The position numbers and the translations under genes are program-made. A stretch of DNA of 64,000 nt from Bacteroidales bacterium (GTDB lineage Bacteria; Bacteroidota; Bacteroidia; Bacteroidales; Prolixibacteraceae). Numbering within the stretch: the stretch's first letter is position 1; each line of letters starts with the position of its first letter. Shown here one piece after another: positions 62,201 to 64,000 of this stretch. The notes under the pieces are model-generated. The model saw nothing but the letters and a program-made list of their open reading frames with translations, made no database searches and was not told where the DNA came from. The stretch covers positions 372,001 through 436,000 of the forward strand of contig JAAYDJ010000021.1 of the NCBI GenBank assembly GCA_012729335.1, written 5' to 3'.

Positions 62201-62241
62201 CCCGGGTCACTGCCCCCGGGGAAATCACCGTGATTCAATGA
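59239..62241 (+). CDS. CE15 glucuronoyl esterase-GH78 alpha-L-rhamnosidase fusion
   Basis: About 1000 residues from ATG 59239, with a signal peptide (LLFVLAVILSAGTASIGQ). Residues about 25-430 are a CE15 glucuronoyl esterase: the nucleophile Ser267 in FGISRLGKTVLW (family GxSRxGK), and His410 in HAGGHGTLPEDY. Residues about 450-1000 are GH78-like: a beta-sandwich, then the (alpha/alpha)6 barrel with WDGIKRDRLVWLGDFH (about 643-658), corresponding to the family's DCPQRDERLGWTGD, and LCHGWASGVTAWLTENVLGI near the end. The enzyme would cut ester links between glucuronoxylan and lignin, or uronate esters in pectin, and release rhamnose. It carries no sorting domain. The fusion is the notable point. 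Confidence 0.88.
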   Translation: MKIRLSGLLFVLAVILSAGTASIGQNAPQVVAGYPVNYDEALTGEYELPDVLTMQNGKQVTTPEMWLEQRRPEILALFREFQFGRAPGREALTFRVFDSGTPAWGGKALRKQVTLYFTGDTAGPKADLLVYLPAGSRKPVSLFFHISFLPNALTVDDPGVRAGTMWDREGQRIPVVRSQPGSMLPVEQFLDEGIGVATIYYGDIEPDFAGGMKYGIRGSHLKPGTMVPAADEWGAIAAWAWGLSGAMDYLETDPGVDARRVALFGISRLGKTVLWAGASDPRFGMVIASCSGEGGGALSRRNFGETIAHMTVPTRYFYQFCGNRATFGGDPSLSPVDAHMLIALMAPRPLLLQTGDSDLWSDPKGEWLALKAAQPVYQLLGQAGPAEKEFPPAGIPLLSRLGYTMHAGGHGTLPEDYGVFIRYMKKHFSGTSLPPLFSEGVVAADDLMKRTFISPVRVMWSSDTTGVRVRNREVLLNPGNSQSEMTQRPVFCAMTTTDKDTASILLDYGRELHGGLQLVMGGSSRREPSLVRIRFGESVGEANSKTWNADWLMGFSTDDHAKRDIIMEIPRSGLIEIGNTGFRFVRIDLLQPNTTINLKEARAVFRYRDLEYLGSFHSSDPRLDSIWMTGAYTTHLNMQEYLWDGIKRDRLVWLGDFHPELKTIMTVFGNNEVVPRSLDLACEQYPLPHWMNGMSSYSMWYLIIHHDWYMQNGDLAFLRSHGEYITGLIDQIDAKISEDGTESLSNFRFLDWPSTPNVAGVEAGYRALLLWALRDAAVLCRILDQPLSAAKCEAAMEKLNRKVMPHNGLKQAAALMAVAGVMDPGEACREVVAVDGPRRFSTFYGLYMLDAFSMAGMHNQALDIIRAYWGGMLDMGATTFWEDFNVEWMENSTRIDAFPEEGKNDIHGSFGAYCYPSYRHSLCHGWASGVTAWLTENVLGIHILEPACKTIQIEPHLGHLKWAEGSYPTPYGVVRVKHTRRTDGTIDTRVTAPGEITVIQ

Positions 62242-62664
62242 CCCCTCTTTAATACTCCATTTGGTTTCAAATTACCCTAACATAATTTAAAACACACAAA
62301 TGCTATTAATACTTTCCAGGTTAACTATGGAGGATTGATTGTCATATTTCTATTTTTTCCCTCATATAGCAATACATCTGATACAATTGTAGTACCAGAT
62401 TGAACTAATGTTATTTTATAGTGCAATTTACCAGACGAGCTGCTTTTGGAGAATTAAAGAACATGTCCTGATTTAAAATTTGGGGGTAGGATTACTATAA
62501 TGTTAATATATCAAAGATGAACCATTATAATTATGGGGGTATTATTGATAAATACATATTTTCGAAATATCACATACAATAAAAAATAGGGGGGTATAAG
62601 AAAAATAATAATTTTTAGCTAATGATGTTCCTTAATTAAAATTAACCACTAAAAATCACCAAAA
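62242..62664. promoter_or_regulatory. 423-bp AT-rich leader with three spaced G-tracts
   Basis: No gene is visible here. The region is AT-rich and precedes the outer-membrane protein gene. GGGGGTA occurs three times on the plus strand, at 62482-62488, 62535-62541 and 62590-62596 (the third preceded by an extra G), spaced 53 and 55 bp, close to five helical turns. No good TAnnTTTG box was found. It may be a regulator-controlled promoter. Confidence 0.4.
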
Positions 62665-63312
62665 ATGAAAAAATGGCTGTTTCTTTTATTGTTTTTTAAG
62701 GTCGGATTCTCTTCTCTGGCCTATTCGCAGGAGTCATCCGGGAATTTCAGTGTAAGTGCTGATCTGGTAAGCGGTTATGTATGGCGCGGTACCAAAATCG
62801 GTAGCGGTCCGGCTATTCAGCCAGGGGTGGAGTTCACTGCGGGAGGATTAACCCTGGGGGCCTGGGGTTCCTATTGCATATCTGATGCCGAAGCACTGGA
62901 GAGTGATCTCTATACTTCGTTCACCGTGGGGAAGTTTACCGTGGGTTTAACCGATTACTACTTCCCTGGTGCGGCATGGTTCGATGCTGCACACCATGCT
63001 TTTGAGATCAATGGGGGTTTTTCTCCGGGTCCCTTTACGCTGTCGGCGAATTATATTCTGAACGATGGCGCAGGAGCCAAGGGGGGTGATCTCTATTTTG
63101 AAGCGGGCGTGACGACCGGGGTGTTGACCCTGTTTGCCGGGGGAGGCAGCGGCTGGCACACTCCCGACGGTGATTTCAAAATCTGTAACCTCGGACTTTC
63201 CACCACCCGGGAGATCAGGTTCAGCGACCATTTCAGTCTGCCCCTTACAGGGCGTGTCATTCTGAATCCTGCCACCGAACAATTTTTTGTGGTGGCCGGC
63301 ATCACCCTTTGA
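62665..63312 (+). CDS. TorF/Gcw_chp-family outer-membrane beta-barrel
   Basis: A 215-residue protein with a signal peptide (FLLLFFKVGFSSLAYSQ). The mature part is an alternating beta-strand barrel with DLVSGYVWRGTKIGSGPAIQ and LTLGAWGSYCISDAEAL, the pattern of the Gcw_chp/TorF putative porin family, and ends with a strand in ITL. Its cargo is unknown. It is followed 83 bp later by tryptophanase on the same strand. A link with aromatic amino acid uptake is possible but not shown. Confidence 0.82.
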   Translation: MKKWLFLLLFFKVGFSSLAYSQESSGNFSVSADLVSGYVWRGTKIGSGPAIQPGVEFTAGGLTLGAWGSYCISDAEALESDLYTSFTVGKFTVGLTDYYFPGAAWFDAAHHAFEINGGFSPGPFTLSANYILNDGAGAKGGDLYFEAGVTTGVLTLFAGGGSGWHTPDGDFKICNLGLSTTREIRFSDHFSLPLTGRVILNPATEQFFVVAGITL

Positions 63313-63395
63313 ATCGTGCCATAGGGTTGTGAAATACGGGGTATTCGACTATTTTTAAGCTCTGAATAAACCGTAATATCTCTAAAACCTGTACT

Positions 63396-64000
63396 ATGGC
63401 TGTTATCATTGAACCTTTCAGGATCAAATCTGTTGAACCGCTGACCTTTACCACCCGTTCAGAACGTGCGGAGATACTCAGGGAGGCCCGGAACAACCTC
63501 TTTCTGGTCAATGCCGACAAGGTACTGATCGACCTGCTGACTGACAGCGGGACGTCGGCCATGAGTGCCCGGCAGTGGGCGGGGATCATGAATGGCGATG
63601 AGTCGTACGCGGGTTCCAGGAGTTTTTACCGGTTTAAGGAAGTCGCCGAAAGGATTACCGGATATAAGCATATTATTCCCACGCACCAGGGGCGGGCTGC
63701 CGAGAAAATCCTTTTCACGATCCTGGGCGGAAAGGGCAAGAGTTTCGTGAGCAACACCTTTTTTGACACGACGCGTGCCAATGTGGAGTATTCGGGTGCC
63801 GAGGCCCTTGATTTCCTGACGCCGGAAGGGAAGATACCCCATCTGATTGCCCCGTTCAAGGGCAACATGGACACAGTGGCTTTGGAGGCTTACATACAGC
63901 AGCGGGGAGCTGAGCACATCCCGATGTGTGTGATGACCATCACCAACAACTCAGGGGGTGGTCAGCCGGTTTCGCTCGGGAACCTGCGGGAGACTGCGGC
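63396..64000 (+). CDS. tnaA: tryptophanase (partial, C-terminus beyond window)
   Basis: The first 201 codons of a PLP-dependent beta-eliminating lyase. It cleaves tryptophan to indole, pyruvate and ammonia. Family landmarks: EPFRIKSVEPL, VLIDLLTDSGTSAMS, GDESYAGSRSFYRFKE, YKHIIPTHQGRAAEKI, and TITNNSGGGQPVSLGNLR. The PLP lysine lies beyond the window. Tyrosine phenol-lyase is the main alternative. The SNTFFDTTRANVE and TNNSGGGQPVS stretches fit tryptophanase better. No tnaC-like leader peptide with a Trp codon is visible in the 83-bp gap. Confidence 0.92.
   Translation, partial: MAVIIEPFRIKSVEPLTFTTRSERAEILREARNNLFLVNADKVLIDLLTDSGTSAMSARQWAGIMNGDESYAGSRSFYRFKEVAERITGYKHIIPTHQGRAAEKILFTILGGKGKSFVSNTFFDTTRANVEYSGAEALDFLTPEGKIPHLIAPFKGNMDTVALEAYIQQRGAEHIPMCVMTITNNSGGGQPVSLGNLRETA

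Overview
The window looks like part of a Bacteroidota chromosome, probably from the Bacteroidales/Marinilabiliales side. Four things point there: near-perfect TAnnTTTG -7 promoter boxes before several genes, weak or absent Shine-Dalgarno sites, many lipoproteins and signal peptides, and a CotH-type surface protein ending in a type IX secretion sorting domain. Most genes are fairly GC-rich with long open shadow frames on the opposite strand. One stretch (about 11.6-13.8 kb) is clearly AT-rich and looks acquired. I see no rRNA, tRNA, CRISPR array, transposase or integrase.

Layout. 0-11 kb is housekeeping and sensory: 3'-truncated polA, queD, biosynthetic arginine decarboxylase speA, a C_GCAxxG_C_C redox protein, an MscS-type channel, a MESH1-like alarmone hydrolase, a methyltransferase-DUF438-hemerythrin-PAS fusion, and a seven-helix LuxR-type regulator divergent from a membrane protein with a 14-bp palindrome between them. 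11.3-14.3 kb holds an AT-rich insert, with a metallopeptidase-like lipoprotein and a small lipoprotein, between two 319-bp direct repeats of the 3' part of a CYTH gene.

14.4-24.3 kb is the most striking region: a seven-gene, same-strand cluster with its own TAGGTTTG promoter. It encodes a lipoprotein with a degenerate vWA domain, a small membrane protein, a tubulin/FtsZ-superfamily protein, a 1106-residue protein with an actin/Hsp70-like ATPase, a membrane-anchored coiled-coil protein, a MotA/TolQ/ZorA-like channel subunit with a long helical tail, and a MotB/OmpA/ZorB-like partner. It combines two cytoskeletal NTPase folds with a putative ion-driven stator. It partly resembles the FtsZ-like/vWA/OmpA membrane-remodelling system predicted computationally by Makarova and Koonin, and its stator pair resembles Zorya ZorAB, but it carries no ZorC/D/E.

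24.4-46.7 kb: a DUF4349 lipoprotein, a GNAT acetyltransferase, a collagen-like lipoprotein, a three-gene exported CHAT-protease/CHASE2 operon, a calcineurin-like phosphoesterase, a YyaL/DUF255 protein, a GH26 mannanase, a CrtW-like membrane oxygenase, a C45/choloylglycine-hydrolase-like Ntn hydrolase, an oligopeptidase B-like lipoprotein, a CotH-family secreted protein and three small membrane proteins. 46.9-57.7 kb: two giant exported proteins that appear to share a C-terminal domain, three zinc-ribbon membrane proteins, a DUF3592-like protein and a 45-codon fossil of glycogen phosphorylase. 57.8-64 kb: a beta-lactamase-fold serine hydrolase, a CE15-GH78 fusion for pectin or glucuronoxylan breakdown, a TorF/Gcw_chp-like outer-membrane barrel after a 423-bp AT-rich leader, and the 5' part of tryptophanase.

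All family calls come from reading motifs by eye. No database search was run.
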